Shown piece by piece: positions 42,074 to 50,903 of a stretch of 64,000 nt of DNA. Location: assembly GCA_965116965.1 (NCBI GenBank), contig OZ220743.1, positions 434,001 to 498,000 on the forward strand, in the 5' to 3' direction. The first letter of the stretch is position 1; every line of letters starts with the position of its first letter. This DNA is from Aldehydirespirator sp965116965. GTDB lineage: Bacteria; Actinomycetota; Acidimicrobiia; Acidimicrobiales; Aldehydirespiratoraceae. The notes below the pieces were generated by a model. That model was not told the origin of the DNA, did no database searches, and worked only from the letters and a program-made list of their open reading frames with translations. The translations under genes and the position numbers were made by a program.

Positions 42074-43351
42074 CTATACCTCATTCGATGTTCTAGTGGG
42101 TCGCTCGGTGGTCCACAGACGAGAGATCGGCAGGGCCAACAAGCGGTCCCCGAGCCGATAGGCACGTCCGCCGGAGTGCAGGACGACGCCACAAACGAAG
42201 TCGTCGGGCACCCGGTCACGCAGCCAGCGCAGGTGCCGTGCGTCCTTCGCGTCTACGGCTGGACCCGGCTTGACCTCGATCGCCGCTAGGCGGCCGTCGG
42301 CGGCTTCAGCGACAACGTCTATCTCACGGCCACCGCGGTCTCGGAAGTGATGCAGCGCGACGCCGCCACGCTGCCAGGAGGCTTGACGGTGCAGTTCGTT
42401 CACGACGAAGGACTCGATGAGTTGGCCGCGGGCCGCGTCGGTGGGACGCGCCAGCGCCGTCGGGTTCTTGCCGAGAAGGTGAGCTGCGAGACCGCTGTCG
42501 GTGATGTGGACCTTCGGGCGGCGGGCCGCCTTGCTGGTGAGGTTGCGCGACCAAGCCGGCAACAGCAGCACCAGATAGGTCATCTGCAGGTACCCGAGGT
42601 ATGCCTCGGTCGTGTGCCGGCTGCCGAACCCAGCGTCGTCGTGGAGGCCCTCGACCACCAGTTCGCCGGCAGTGCGTGCTGCCAGCAGTCTCAGCAGCTT
42701 GGGGAGATCACGGGTCCGGCGGGCACCGGAGAGATCCTTGATGTCGCGTTGGGTGACGGTCCGCACATAGTCGTGGTACCACCTCTGGCGGGCCTGCGGT
42801 GCCATGGCGGTCACTTCGGGGAAGCCCCCCGTGCAGACCCGGTCGAGATAGTCGCCCATCTCCAGCGGCGGCGATGCGGTCTCCAAGAGACGGTCGGGGT
42901 CTGCGAGGGCTGCTTCGAGGAACCCGTCCGGTGTCTGGTGTGTCTCGCCTTGTGTGAAGGGCCACAACTCCAAGAACGCAGCCCTCCCGGCGAGGGATTC
43001 TGAGATGGTCGGCACGGTCAGGAAGTCCGCTGAGCCGTTCAGCAGGAACTGGCCTCGAGCGGGGTCTTCGTCCACGATGGTCTTGATGGCCCGTATCAGC
43101 GGGTCGCTGGCTCGCTGGACTTCGTCGAAGGCCCGCGGGGGTTCTCCGAACGCCGCGAACCCGTCGGGGTCAGCAAGCGCGGCCTTCAAAGTCGCGGCGC
43201 GGTCGAGGCGCTCGAATGTGCCTGCACCGCCGAGCACGCGGCGCACCAGGGTGGTCTTGCCCGCTTGGCGCGGGCCTGTGACCACGACCACTCGGAAATC
43301 GGCCAGCGCCTGGTGTGTGACCGGTTCGAGCCGTCGAGGCAGATCCCCCAT
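42074..43351 (-). CDS. AAA+ ATPase with DUF4143 domain, second paralogue
   Basis: This is an intact 425-residue protein. Walker A: VVVTGPRQAGKTTLVRRV (residues 22-39). Walker B: PRAFDEVQRAS at about 72-82. Sensor-like FLLNGSADFLTVP follows. The C-terminal DUF4143 part includes YLGYLQMTYLVLLLPAWS and the nuclease-like HFRDRGGREIDVVAEAADGRLAAIEVKPG. Its start is ATG 43351. It belongs to a different subgroup from the 11813 protein. No partner gene is adjacent; upstream and downstream are relics. Confidence 0.85.
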   Translation of the reverse strand: MGDLPRRLEPVTHQALADFRVVVVTGPRQAGKTTLVRRVLGGAGTFERLDRAATLKAALADPDGFAAFGEPPRAFDEVQRASDPLIRAIKTIVDEDPARGQFLLNGSADFLTVPTISESLAGRAAFLELWPFTQGETHQTPDGFLEAALADPDRLLETASPPLEMGDYLDRVCTGGFPEVTAMAPQARQRWYHDYVRTVTQRDIKDLSGARRTRDLPKLLRLLAARTAGELVVEGLHDDAGFGSRHTTEAYLGYLQMTYLVLLLPAWSRNLTSKAARRPKVHITDSGLAAHLLGKNPTALARPTDAARGQLIESFVVNELHRQASWQRGGVALHHFRDRGGREIDVVAEAADGRLAAIEVKPGPAVDAKDARHLRWLRDRVPDDFVCGVVLHSGGRAYRLGDRLLALPISRLWTTERPTRTSNEV

Positions 43352-43459
43352 CGGCGACCCCCTTCTACTGACAGTTGCGTCCCAAGACTAATGCCAGAAA
43401 CGTCTAGAAACAACTGCAAGGTTCGTCTACATCTCCGATCACGGCAGCGCTGCTCCCAA

Positions 43460-43504
43460 GTGGCTAACAGGGTGGGCCTCAGCTGGCTGAGACCCCACGG
43501 CGGG
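43460..43504. repeat. 45-bp repeat shared with 47627-47671
   Basis: The block starts GTGGCTAACAGGGTGGGCCT here and is GTGGCTAACAAGATGGGCCT at 47628; the rest is also highly similar. The first 12 bases also recur at 49247, just before the first IS1380 copy. It probably marks an end of one of the decayed IS elements that frame 43.4-47.7 kb. Confidence 0.5.
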
Positions 43505-43542
43505 GACTTCGCCAGTTTCTCGGTGCTTCGTTTGAGGTCGGA

Positions 43543-43936
43543 GTGGAGGCGGTAGGGGTCCGCGGCTGGACGCGAGGGATCCTCCAGACGGTGTGCCGCT
43601 GGGGCTCTGCGCTGCTGGCAGCCGACACCGAGCGCATCTGCGATGTGGCCGCGCTCGGCGTCGACGAGCACCTGATGTGGCGCCGTGGCCGGTTCGGGGC
43701 CAAGGCCTGGGCCACTGGCGTCGTCGACGTCGGGCGGGGCCGGCTTCTGGACATAGTCGAAGGCCGCACCGCCCAAGCGCCCACAGCGTGGCTGCTTGCG
43801 CGGCCCCGCCGCTGGCTCGCCGCCGTCCGCTGGGCGGTGCTGGACCTCTCGGGCCCCTACCGCTCAGCGTTCAACGAGGCGCTGCCTGACGCGAAGCAGG
43901 TCGCGGACCCGTTCCGCGTCGTGGGGTTGGGCAAGC
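43543..43936 (+). pseudogene. ISL3-family transposase, central fragment
   Basis: About 130 residues of the ISL3 DDE domain: VAALGVDEHLMWRRGRFGAK, then WATGVVDVGRGRLLDIVEGRT and VRWAVLDLSGPYRSAFNEAL before ALPDAKQVADPFRVV. The N-terminal zinc finger and C-terminal half are gone. At about 43936 the sequence switches into an unrelated surface-protein fragment. A matching kind of N-terminal part lies on the other strand at 45506-46000. Confidence 0.8.
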
Positions 43937-44371
43937 GTGCTCTCCTTCACCTCGTCGCCGGACTACGACAGCCCGTCGGACAGCAATGCGGACAATGTAT
44001 ATGAGTTGTTTGTCGACGCATCCACCGACACCTCCCTAGGCTTCCTGCCCGTAGGCGTGATCGTAATCGAAGTGGTCAATACCCCGGCAACGGGCGCGCC
44101 CACCATCACCGGCACAGCGCAGGTGGGCCAGTCCCTTACGGTGGAAACGTCCGGCATCTCCGACGCCGACGGGCTGGCCAACGTGAGCTACAGCTACCAG
44201 TGGCTGGCTGACGATACCGAAGTCGACGGCGCGACGAGTTCCACCCACACCCTCCAGGCAACCGACAACGGCACAGTCATCAAGGTGCGGGTCACCTTCA
44301 CCGACGACGCGGGCAACCATGAGCGGCTGACCAGCGCGGGAACGGCTGCCGTGGTGATGGGAGGGTTGTAG
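43937..44371 (+). pseudogene. Fragment of a secreted cadherin/Ig-like repeat protein
   Basis: The frame reads FTSSPDYDSPSDSNADNVYE (cadherin-like calcium motif), then TGAPTITGTAQVGQSLTVET and SYSYQWLADDTEVDGATSST, a classic bacterial surface Ig-like repeat. There is no signal peptide and the start is replaced by transposase sequence. It ends at a natural stop, 22 bp before the next gene. It is the tail of a larger adhesin or secreted protein truncated by IS activity. Confidence 0.7.
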
Positions 44372-44392
44372 GGAGTTGAATCGATAGACGCG

Positions 44393-45034
44393 ATGCTGTT
44401 CTACTCCAGGCTCACCGCGGCACTATTCCTAGTAGCACCGATGCTGTTCGTCGCCTGTGCAGAAAGCGATGCAGGGCTGTCCCGCGCCGCCGTCGAGGAG
44501 ATAGTCCGTGCGGAAATGGCCGTATCTACGGCACAGCTTCAGGCCGAACCAGGACTCACGGCGGCTGAGGTGGAGGAGGCTATCCGCAGGGCGTTGGATG
44601 GCATCTCGCAGCCGGACTCGGAGCTGTCCAATAGCGAGGTGGAGCAGATAGTCAATGCTGCCCTCGCAGACCTCCCCCAGCCTCAGCCACAGAACGGCCT
44701 CACGTCAGCTGAGGCCGAAGAGATAGCCCGCGGCGTGGTGGCCTCAATCCCTCCCAAGTCCGCTGCCGCCGAATACACCAAGTTCGTCGTCGACAACGCA
44801 ATCAGCCGCTATGAGACCAAGGGCCTAGACGCCACTCTCGCCTACTACAACCGGGAACAGAGCGTCGACGGTCAGTGGTACGTCTTCATCATCGACGAGA
44901 ACGACAGGGTAATCGGCCACTACGAGTCGGGAGTCTTGGGCCTAGACCGTTTCCTGCGCGTGAAACGCCCCCTGCGGTCACGGCGATGCTTGGACGCGTC
45001 AAACCTAGAGGATGGGGCCACATCCCCACAGTAG
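44393..45034 (+). CDS. Lipoprotein with a truncated Cache-like sensor domain
   Basis: 213 residues beginning with a lipoprotein signal peptide (LFLVAPMLFVAC, lipobox cysteine at about 22). Then three short repeats of the type LTAAEVEEAIRRALDGI / LSNSEVEQIVNAALADL / LTSAEAEEIARGVVASI. A Cache-like segment follows (YTKFVVDNAISRYETKGLDA, then WYVFIIDENDRVIGHYESG). After VLGLD the sequence becomes Arg-rich nonsense, so the domain is cut at about 44950. Probably not functional as it stands; the original may have been an extracellular ligand sensor. Confidence 0.65.
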   Translation: MLFYSRLTAALFLVAPMLFVACAESDAGLSRAAVEEIVRAEMAVSTAQLQAEPGLTAAEVEEAIRRALDGISQPDSELSNSEVEQIVNAALADLPQPQPQNGLTSAEAEEIARGVVASIPPKSAAAEYTKFVVDNAISRYETKGLDATLAYYNREQSVDGQWYVFIIDENDRVIGHYESGVLGLDRFLRVKRPLRSRRCLDASNLEDGATSPQ

Positions 45035-45056
45035 CGGGGTGCGACGAGTGCGCCCG

Positions 45057-45273
45057 TCTGAGGCTTGCCCAGCCGTGCAGGACTGAGCGCATTTCCTCGA
45101 TCGCTGCTTCTGCGGTGCTGGCGAAAGCTAGCGCTTCGCCCAGGGGCAGGGCGAAGCTACGGCTGCACCGGCGAGACCGGGAGGTCGTGGCCGCGTTCGA
45201 CTCTGAGGCTTGCCCAGCCGTGCAGGACTGAGCGCATTTCCTCGATCGCTGCTTCTGCGGTGCTGGCGAAAGC
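45057..45273. repeat. 72-bp direct duplication
   Basis: 45057-45128 and 45202-45273 are identical over 72 bp (period 145), starting TCTGAGGCTTGCCCAGCCGT. On the minus strand they encode AFASTAEAAIEEMRSVLHGW, part of a possible antitoxin relic. It looks like a local duplication during decay. Confidence 0.75.
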
Positions 45274-45400
45274 CAGCGCACCGGGGGCCGCGTCGCATTC
45301 TGCTACAAACCCAGGCGGCGACTCGATGGCCTCCACGGCGGTGTGCTCATGGGCTTGGGCCACCCACTCGCGGATTCTCCCGTCATGTCCCGCTAGGGAC
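45203..45400 (-). pseudogene. Possible HicB-like antitoxin relic
   Basis: The minus strand reads AIESPPGFVAECDAAPGALA, then FASTAEAAIEEMRSVLHGWA and SLRVERGHDLP, reminiscent of HicB/UPF0150 proteins, which begin with a degraded RNase H-like fold and an alanine-rich helix. Neither a clean start nor a HicA partner is visible, and its last third is duplicated at 45057. Family assignment is tentative. Confidence 0.35.
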
Positions 45401-45505
45401 AACTCCGACACGGGTGGGCCAGACCGAACGACGGCAGGCCGTCTCAACTTGGATGGCATCACCTTCGCTGCTAACCCGGCTACATCCACGGACACCTCTT
45501 TGGTC

Positions 45506-46000
45506 TCAGCTGCTCTTGCGATTGCAAGCATACAGCAGCCCTGTAGCTCCTGCCGTCGTGTCACGCCGGTCGTATCGAATGGACGAGAAGAAACCACGGC
45601 GGGCAGGCACTTGCAGGCTCCCGTCATATGGGCCCAGCCGGGCCGGGTCCAGTGTCACGTCCAGCGGCGGAGCGCTGGTCGCCGATGCGGGGCGGCGTTG
45701 CGCCGTCAGCCCGCCCTCGAAGGCGCAGTGGTCCTCCAAGCAGCGGCTGTCGCAGTTGTCGCTGACCACCCGCCGCCGCGTCCACACCAGCGTCGTGCGC
45801 CGCCCCGACACCTCCAGGTCCCGGATCTGCTTGGCCCGGCGGTCATGCACCCTGTGACACTTGAACCCGCACATCGGGCAGCGTAGACACCTCAACGTCG
45901 ACTCGACCTCCACGCGCAGCTCGCTCGGCGTGTCGACCTGCACTCTCAGCACGCGTGTCTCACGCAGGTGCAGCCGCACCCGCATAACATCGGAAGCCAT
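45506..46000 (-). pseudogene. ISL3-family transposase, N-terminal fragment
   Basis: The ATG at 46000 opens about 100 good residues: MASDVMRVRLHLRETRVLRV followed by the zinc finger CLRCPMCGFKCHRVHDRRAK, then IRDLEVSGRRTTLVWTRRR and CLEDHCAFEGGLTA. After that the frame loses similarity. It is the zinc-finger/HTH start of an ISL3 transposase whose catalytic part is missing. A near-palindrome upstream (46005-46051) may belong to the element end. Confidence 0.75.
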
Positions 46001-46004
46001 CGGG

Positions 46005-46051
46005 GCCCTCCTGGATCAGTGTTGTGTACATCACCGATCCCAGCAGGGCCT
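46005..46051. repeat. Imperfect inverted repeat upstream of the ISL3 fragment
   Basis: GGCCCTCCTGGATC and GATCCCAGCAGGGCC pair almost completely around an 18-bp spacer containing TGTTGTGTACATCACC. It lies directly upstream of the ISL3 transposase ATG, so it may be the element's promoter or terminal repeat. Confidence 0.45.
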
Positions 46052-46071
46052 CGACCCCTACTCAGGGACCC

Positions 46072-46764
46072 TCAACCACCCCGCCTCCCCACGAATCCGC
46101 GAAGGCTCACAAAGTCAGATCGGAACATGGCCAAGAACGGTCCATAGGTGGGTGCCGCCATCGGGTTGCCCAAGCCATGGAACTCGTGTTCGCGGATCCC
46201 ATTCTGAAATGACGATCCGCTCAAGGCGTCAGCGTCATCGTCGAGGTAGTACGCCTCGACGAGGTCGATTAGCAGGGTGGGGCTGTATTGGGCGAGCGCG
46301 CTTCCCGCCAGCGGTTCCTCGACAGCGGCCAGGAGAATAGAAGGGTCATGTTCAGCCACCCGGCGCAATAGCGCCTCGCCCGAGGAGCCCAGATCAGACC
46401 CGAGGAGTGCGAGGAACCGCATCGTCGATTTCTCCCTCAGTCCCAGCGGAAGTTGTTGCTCGCGTCGGCGGCGACCAGACCGGATGCTGGCCACAGCACT
46501 GAGGCGTCGGGCTCGCTCTTGGTCGACCGCGATGTCCTCGGGCGTCCGTGCCGCGAAGTGTTCGGCGGTCTCTTTGAGGCGTTGCGGTTCGCGATGCTCA
46601 CCGATTGCGACCTTGTGCTCCAGCAGGCTCCGAAGACCCACGCGGGTTTGGTTGCCGCTAGGCGCTGCGCTAAACGCTAGGCCACGGAGCCACGCTGCCA
46701 AGAAGTTCTCCACCGCGTCCTGCAGCCCCGCTGGCCAACCCCGCTCAACCAGCAGTGAGGCCAC
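46072..46764 (-). pseudogene. Internal fragment of a larger unrecognised protein
   Basis: A 230-codon open frame with real coding character (TPEDIAVDQERARRLSAVAS, ALLRRVAEHDPSILLAAVEE, SPTLLIDLVEAYYLDDDADA, EFHGLGNPMAAPTYGPFLAM). It ends at a stop but its upstream end runs into transposase DNA, and no start with a ribosome site is clear. It looks like part of a large regulatory or conflict-type protein, but I do not recognise the family. Confidence 0.45.
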
Positions 46765-47348
46765 GGGAGCAGCTCCGCCGCTGGTTCGACCGCCGCGCCA
46801 AGTACCGCTACTCCGTCGACGGGCCGGCCGCGAACGGCGGCGTCAGGATGATGTGCCCACAGTGCGCCGGACGCATCCGCAGCAACCTCAAGACCCGCAA
46901 CCCCAAAGCCAGACCCAACCGCAAGGCTCCCTACATCACCCGCACCGACGGCGCCGAGTACTGCTGCCCGGGCCGTGTCACCATCCCCGTCGAGCACCTC
47001 GACCGCTACCATCCGATCCCCCACAGCACCACAGCGCACAACAAGTCCGTGAACCGCCGCAACCAGATCGAGAACCTCAACGGCATCCTGCGCGACAAGG
47101 GCGGGCTGGCCGACCGATGGTGTCACGCCCTCGGAGACGCGGCCAGGTTCGTCGGGTCGGTGATGATGGGCGTCGCGTACCTGCTGCGCGAGACCAAACA
47201 GGCCTGGCTCAACAACAACGGCAACGCCGACCACAGCCCCGAAGCCTCCGACAGCAACGATGAGGCCGACGGCGGCGCCGACGACGAGCCGGCGCCCCGG
47301 TCCGAGGGGCACAACTCCGCAGACCGTTCCAGAGACGGACCCGAATAG
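46755..47348 (+). pseudogene. C-terminal fragment of a transposase, family not identified
   Basis: The frame includes a zinc-ribbon-like CPQCAGRIRSN, then AHNKSVNRRNQIENLNGILR followed by DKGGLADRWCHALGDAARFV, which looks like the final E-containing helix of a DDE transposase, and an acidic C-terminal tail. The N-terminal catalytic half is missing; upstream is the antisense fragment 46072-46764. It is inferred to be an IS relic. Confidence 0.55.
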
Positions 47349-47770
47349 CCACCCCAGAGGGTCTCCCCATGTGAGGCCGACGGCCAACTAGTGCTGTGTC
47401 GTCGAAATGGCTAGGGCAGCGCAGCAGGACCGAGACCCTGCTTGGGAGCGCTCCGGACGCCCCGATCATTTCAGCGACGGCCAACTAGGAGCCGTCGGCC
47501 TCGACGCGCCCGGCAGCGGCCACCAGCCTGCCGCGCAACAGCCCCGACCCGCCGAACACGGCGAATGGAAGCCGCCGCGCACCATCCGCAACGCCGAAAC
47601 GCGCCTGGACGGCGATTCGGGGGCTGGTGGCTAACAAGATGGGCCTCAGCTGGCCAAGACCCCGTGGCGGGATGTCAGCCACCTAGCGTTTGTGCTGTTC
47701 AGACGGAACGAAAATCATGGCCTTGGAAGCTGTACCCCACCGGGGAGAGGATCTGTACCCCATTGGGCGT
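47349..47770. other. Gene-free stretch with IS-end debris
   Basis: No convincing gene. It contains a direct repeat CGACGGCCAACTAG (near 47380 and 47473) and the 45-bp repeat at 47627-47671 that is shared with 43460-43504. The rest is low-information sequence between IS relics and the third ATPase gene. Confidence 0.5.
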
Positions 47771-49045
47771 TCAGGGCCCGAGGGCGGTGATGGGCACCAC
47801 GGCCACGCCGTCGGTGCGCTCGTAGGCGAAACCGGTGGCGGTGATCACCACCAGCCGGCAGGGGGCGCCTACTTCGGCCGGGTCGATCCGCTCGTCACGG
47901 AGCCTGGTGAGCGAGGCCGCGGCGGCTTCGACCGCGGCCCGGCCCCCGAGCTTGATCTCGGCCGCGATCCATTCACCGTTGCGTCGCCGGATGATCGTGT
48001 CGACCTCCAGGCCGGTGTTGTCGCGGTAGTGGCTGAGCTCTGCTCGCAACATCTGGCAGTAGACGCGCAGATCCCGCACGCACAGCGACTCAAACAGGAA
48101 GCCGAGCGTTTCGAGGTCCGCCAGCAGGCGCCCGGGGTCGGCGCCCAGCGCGGCGGCCGCCAGGGAGGGGTCGACGAGTTGGCGTTTCGGAGCACCCCGG
48201 AGCCTGGAGCGCGACCGCAGCTGGGGACTCCACGCAGGCACGTCCTCAACGACGAAGAGCCTCCGCAGCGCCGACAGATAAGCGGCCGCGGTGCGGGGGT
48301 CGATCGGCCGCTCACCTCCGGTGTCGGCCGACAGGGTGCTCACGGCGGCCTCGGTGGAGATGTTGCGGGCCAGCGAGACCAGTAGGCGGGCCACTGCGGC
48401 GGGGTCGCGCCGCACGCCGTCCACGGTGGAGACTTCGCTCTGGGCGAGTTCATGGAGGTAGTCGCCGATGAAGTCCTGCGCGTCGGCGGTGTCCATGGGG
48501 TGGCACAGCGGCCAGCCGCCCCGGCAGATGGCGTCGGCCACGTCGCGCAGATCCTGTGATGGAGCTGGCGCTGAGCACTCGGTGCCGTCAAAGAGCGCCC
48601 GCAGCGACACCGCTCCGGTGGACAACCCCGACTCAAGCAGTGACAGAGGACGCATCTGCACCCGGGCCACGCGGCCCACCCCGGAGTGCTGCTTGACGCC
48701 GGCAGGGGGGTCAGCGGAACCGGTGAGGATGAACTGGCCCGGGATGCCGCGGCGATCGCACGCGCGCCGGACCATGTCCCAGATGTCGGGCACGAGATGC
48801 CACTCGTCTATGAGGCGGGGCGTTGCCCCCTCCAGCAGGGCCAGCGATCCCGGCGAGGCCAACTGCACCGATGCCATTGCTTCTTCGAGCAGTATTTCGC
48901 TGGAAGCGATCTGACGGGCTGTGGTGGTCTTGCCGCACGCTCGCGGCCCCTCGATCAACACCGCAGGCGCAGACCGCAGCCGGCGCTGCAGATCCTCGTC
49001 GGCGACTCTGCCGAGATACTGTGCGCCTAGATGCGTTGATGCCAT
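47771..49045 (-). CDS. AAA+ ATPase with DUF4143 domain, third paralogue
   Basis: A 424-residue intact protein. Walker A: LIEGPRACGKTTTARQIA. Walker B: PRLIDEWHLVPDIW. Then FILTGSADPPAGVKQHSGVGR and the DUF4143 region with LGADPGRLLADLETLGFLFE and the nuclease-like LEVDTIIRRRNGEWIAAEIKLGG. ATG 49045 is preferred over the upstream extension. It shares a 46-bp DNA block with the mosaic pseudogene at 41853-41898. Family function is unknown; frequent placement among mobile and defence genes suggests selfish or defensive activity (inference). Confidence 0.87.
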   Translation of the reverse strand: MASTHLGAQYLGRVADEDLQRRLRSAPAVLIEGPRACGKTTTARQIASSEILLEEAMASVQLASPGSLALLEGATPRLIDEWHLVPDIWDMVRRACDRRGIPGQFILTGSADPPAGVKQHSGVGRVARVQMRPLSLLESGLSTGAVSLRALFDGTECSAPAPSQDLRDVADAICRGGWPLCHPMDTADAQDFIGDYLHELAQSEVSTVDGVRRDPAAVARLLVSLARNISTEAAVSTLSADTGGERPIDPRTAAAYLSALRRLFVVEDVPAWSPQLRSRSRLRGAPKRQLVDPSLAAAALGADPGRLLADLETLGFLFESLCVRDLRVYCQMLRAELSHYRDNTGLEVDTIIRRRNGEWIAAEIKLGGRAAVEAAAASLTRLRDERIDPAEVGAPCRLVVITATGFAYERTDGVAVVPITALGP

Positions 49046-49267
49046 GGGTGCTGTCCGCGTCGGGGGTACCGGACCCTTGTTCCAGTATCCGTGGATGCAC
49101 CCATCGTACACCCAGGATGTCGTAGTTGCAACGTCACAATGTCTGTATTGCAATACCACAGTGATGCATGGGCACCACATCCAATGCTGGTCCTGCAACA
49201 TCGCTGATGCTGGCCCTGCAATATCCGCGACAACGGATGCCGCGCTTGGTGGCTAACAACACGGGTG
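49046..49267. other. AT-richer leader between ATPase and IS1380 copy 1
   Basis: The stretch contains several short dyads (GTTGCAAC, ATTGCAAT) and two related units, AATGCTGGTCCTGCAACATC and TGATGCTGGCCCTGCAATATC, about 24 bp apart. It is probably the promoter side of the ATPase gene. No gene is seen. Confidence 0.4.
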
Positions 49268-49272
49268 CTAAG

Positions 49273-50882
49273 CCTGGATCCACCGGTGCGGTGAGGTCTG
49301 TGGGGTGGCCGCGTCCACCAGAAAGGCCTCCTGAGGTGGGAGTCTGTTGATGTCCTAGGTCAACGGACCCGCCACGACGGGAGGCACTTTCTATGAGTGG
49401 ATCATCTCATAGTATCGACCGGTTGCAAGTGACCTTTGATCATGGGGGGATGGTGGCTTGTGCGGGGCTGTTGGCACCGGCGACGTTGATGGCGCGCCTG
49501 GGGCTCGGGGCGCTGGTGGAGAGGTGGGTGGGGACCGGTTCGGCGAACCCGGGCCGCAAGGTGTTGACGCTGGTGGCGGCGATGCTGGCCGGGGGGACTT
49601 GCATCGACCATGTGGGCATGCTGCGCGCCGGGGCCACCGAGCGGGTGCTGGGGTTTCGGGTGGCGGCGCCGTCGACTGTGGGCACGTTCTTGCGGTCCTT
49701 CACGTTCGGCCACGTCCGCCAGCTTGAGGCGGTGGCGTCTCGTGTGCTGGCTCGGGCCTGGGGCCTGGGCGCGGGTCCGGGGTCGGGGCCGCTGGTGGTG
49801 GACTTGGACTCCACGGTCTGTGAGGTCCACGGCAAACAGAAGCAGGGCGCCGCCTACGGCCACACCGGCGAGCTGGGCTATCACCCGCTGCTGGCCACCC
49901 GGGCGGGCACCGGTGAGGTCCTGTTCGCGAGGATGCGCAAGGGTTCCGCGCATACCGCGAGGGGCGTGCTGCGCTTCGTGTCGGAGGTCCTCGCCGTCGC
50001 CCGACGCGCCGGCGCCGCCGGCGCGATGACCGTGCGCGCCGACTCGGGGTTCTGGTCCTGGAAGCTCATCGACTGCCTCGGCGCCCACAACGTGAGATGG
50101 TCGATCACCGTGCGCCAGATCCCCAAGGTCAAAGCCGCTATCGCCGCCATCGCCGAGTCCGACTGGCAGGCCATCGCCTACACCGCCGGCGGAGAGGCCC
50201 AGGTAGCAGAGACCACCTACACCGCCGGCGACGAGCGCGAAGTCCGCCTTGTGGTGCGCCGCACCCGCCTGCGCGGCCAAGCCCAGCGCCGGCTGTGGCC
50301 CGACTGGCGCCACCACGCCTTCATCACCGACCGCGACGACCTCGACACCGTCGCCGCGGACGCCTTCCACCGCCAACACGCCACCATCGAGCTCGCCATC
50401 AGAGACCTCAAAGACGGCGCCGGGCTCGAACACGTCCCCTCAGGGCACTACGGCGCCAACTGCGCCTGGCTCGCCTGCGCCGTGCTCGCCCACAACATCA
50501 GCACCTGGACCAGCCTGCTCGCCCACCACGCCCCCACCACCTCACGCACCCGACGAACCCGCCTGTTCGCCCTCCCCGCAGTGCTCGCCAACCGATCCGG
50601 CCGACCCACCCTGCGATTCGCGGCCCGCTGGCCATGGGCCGACCAGTTCCACACCACCCTCAAAACCCTGCGAGCACTGCCGGGCCCCTCAGGCTGAACC
50701 CGCCCCACCAGGGGCCCGACGCACCCCACAACAGCCCAGCGCCACCAACCCGACACCCACCCCCCGGCCCCACCCGGCACGCCCCGACGCGCCCCAACCC
50801 CCGACCGCGGCCACACACAACACCAAACCCGCACCACCAACACCACACCCCCGCCACCAAAACCCAAAACGGTGGATCCAGG
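49273..50882 (+). mobile_element. IS1380-family element, copy 1
   Basis: A complete 1,610-bp insertion sequence. Terminal inverted repeats begin CCTGGATCCACCG and end CGGTGGATCCAGG. It is flanked by a perfect 5-bp target duplication CTAAG (49268-49272 and 50883-50887). One transposase gene plus about 175 bp of C-rich DNA on the right. Nearly identical to copy 2 at 55676. Confidence 0.92.
49393..50697 (+). CDS. IS1380-family transposase, copy 1
   Basis: A 434-residue DDE transposase. Catalytic regions: VVDLDSTVCEVHGKQKQGAA (first D), TVRADSGFWSWK (second D) and TIELAIRDLKDGAGLEHVPS (E). All are intact, so it should be functional. The ATG at 49393 has GGGAGG upstream. It differs from the copy at 55796 by only two residues I can see (SITVRQ versus SMTVRQ, DTVAAD versus DTIAAD), so the pair transposed or was duplicated recently. 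Confidence 0.93.
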   Translation: MSGSSHSIDRLQVTFDHGGMVACAGLLAPATLMARLGLGALVERWVGTGSANPGRKVLTLVAAMLAGGTCIDHVGMLRAGATERVLGFRVAAPSTVGTFLRSFTFGHVRQLEAVASRVLARAWGLGAGPGSGPLVVDLDSTVCEVHGKQKQGAAYGHTGELGYHPLLATRAGTGEVLFARMRKGSAHTARGVLRFVSEVLAVARRAGAAGAMTVRADSGFWSWKLIDCLGAHNVRWSITVRQIPKVKAAIAAIAESDWQAIAYTAGGEAQVAETTYTAGDEREVRLVVRRTRLRGQAQRRLWPDWRHHAFITDRDDLDTVAADAFHRQHATIELAIRDLKDGAGLEHVPSGHYGANCAWLACAVLAHNISTWTSLLAHHAPTTSRTRRTRLFALPAVLANRSGRPTLRFAARWPWADQFHTTLKTLRALPGPSG

Positions 50883-50903
50883 CTAAGAGCGAGCGCGGAT
50901 TGA

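Noticed and set aside
49402..50433. 343-codon open frame antisense to the IS1380 transposase (repeated in copy 2)
   Set aside because: Shadow of the transposase; identical in both copies only because the IS copies are nearly identical.
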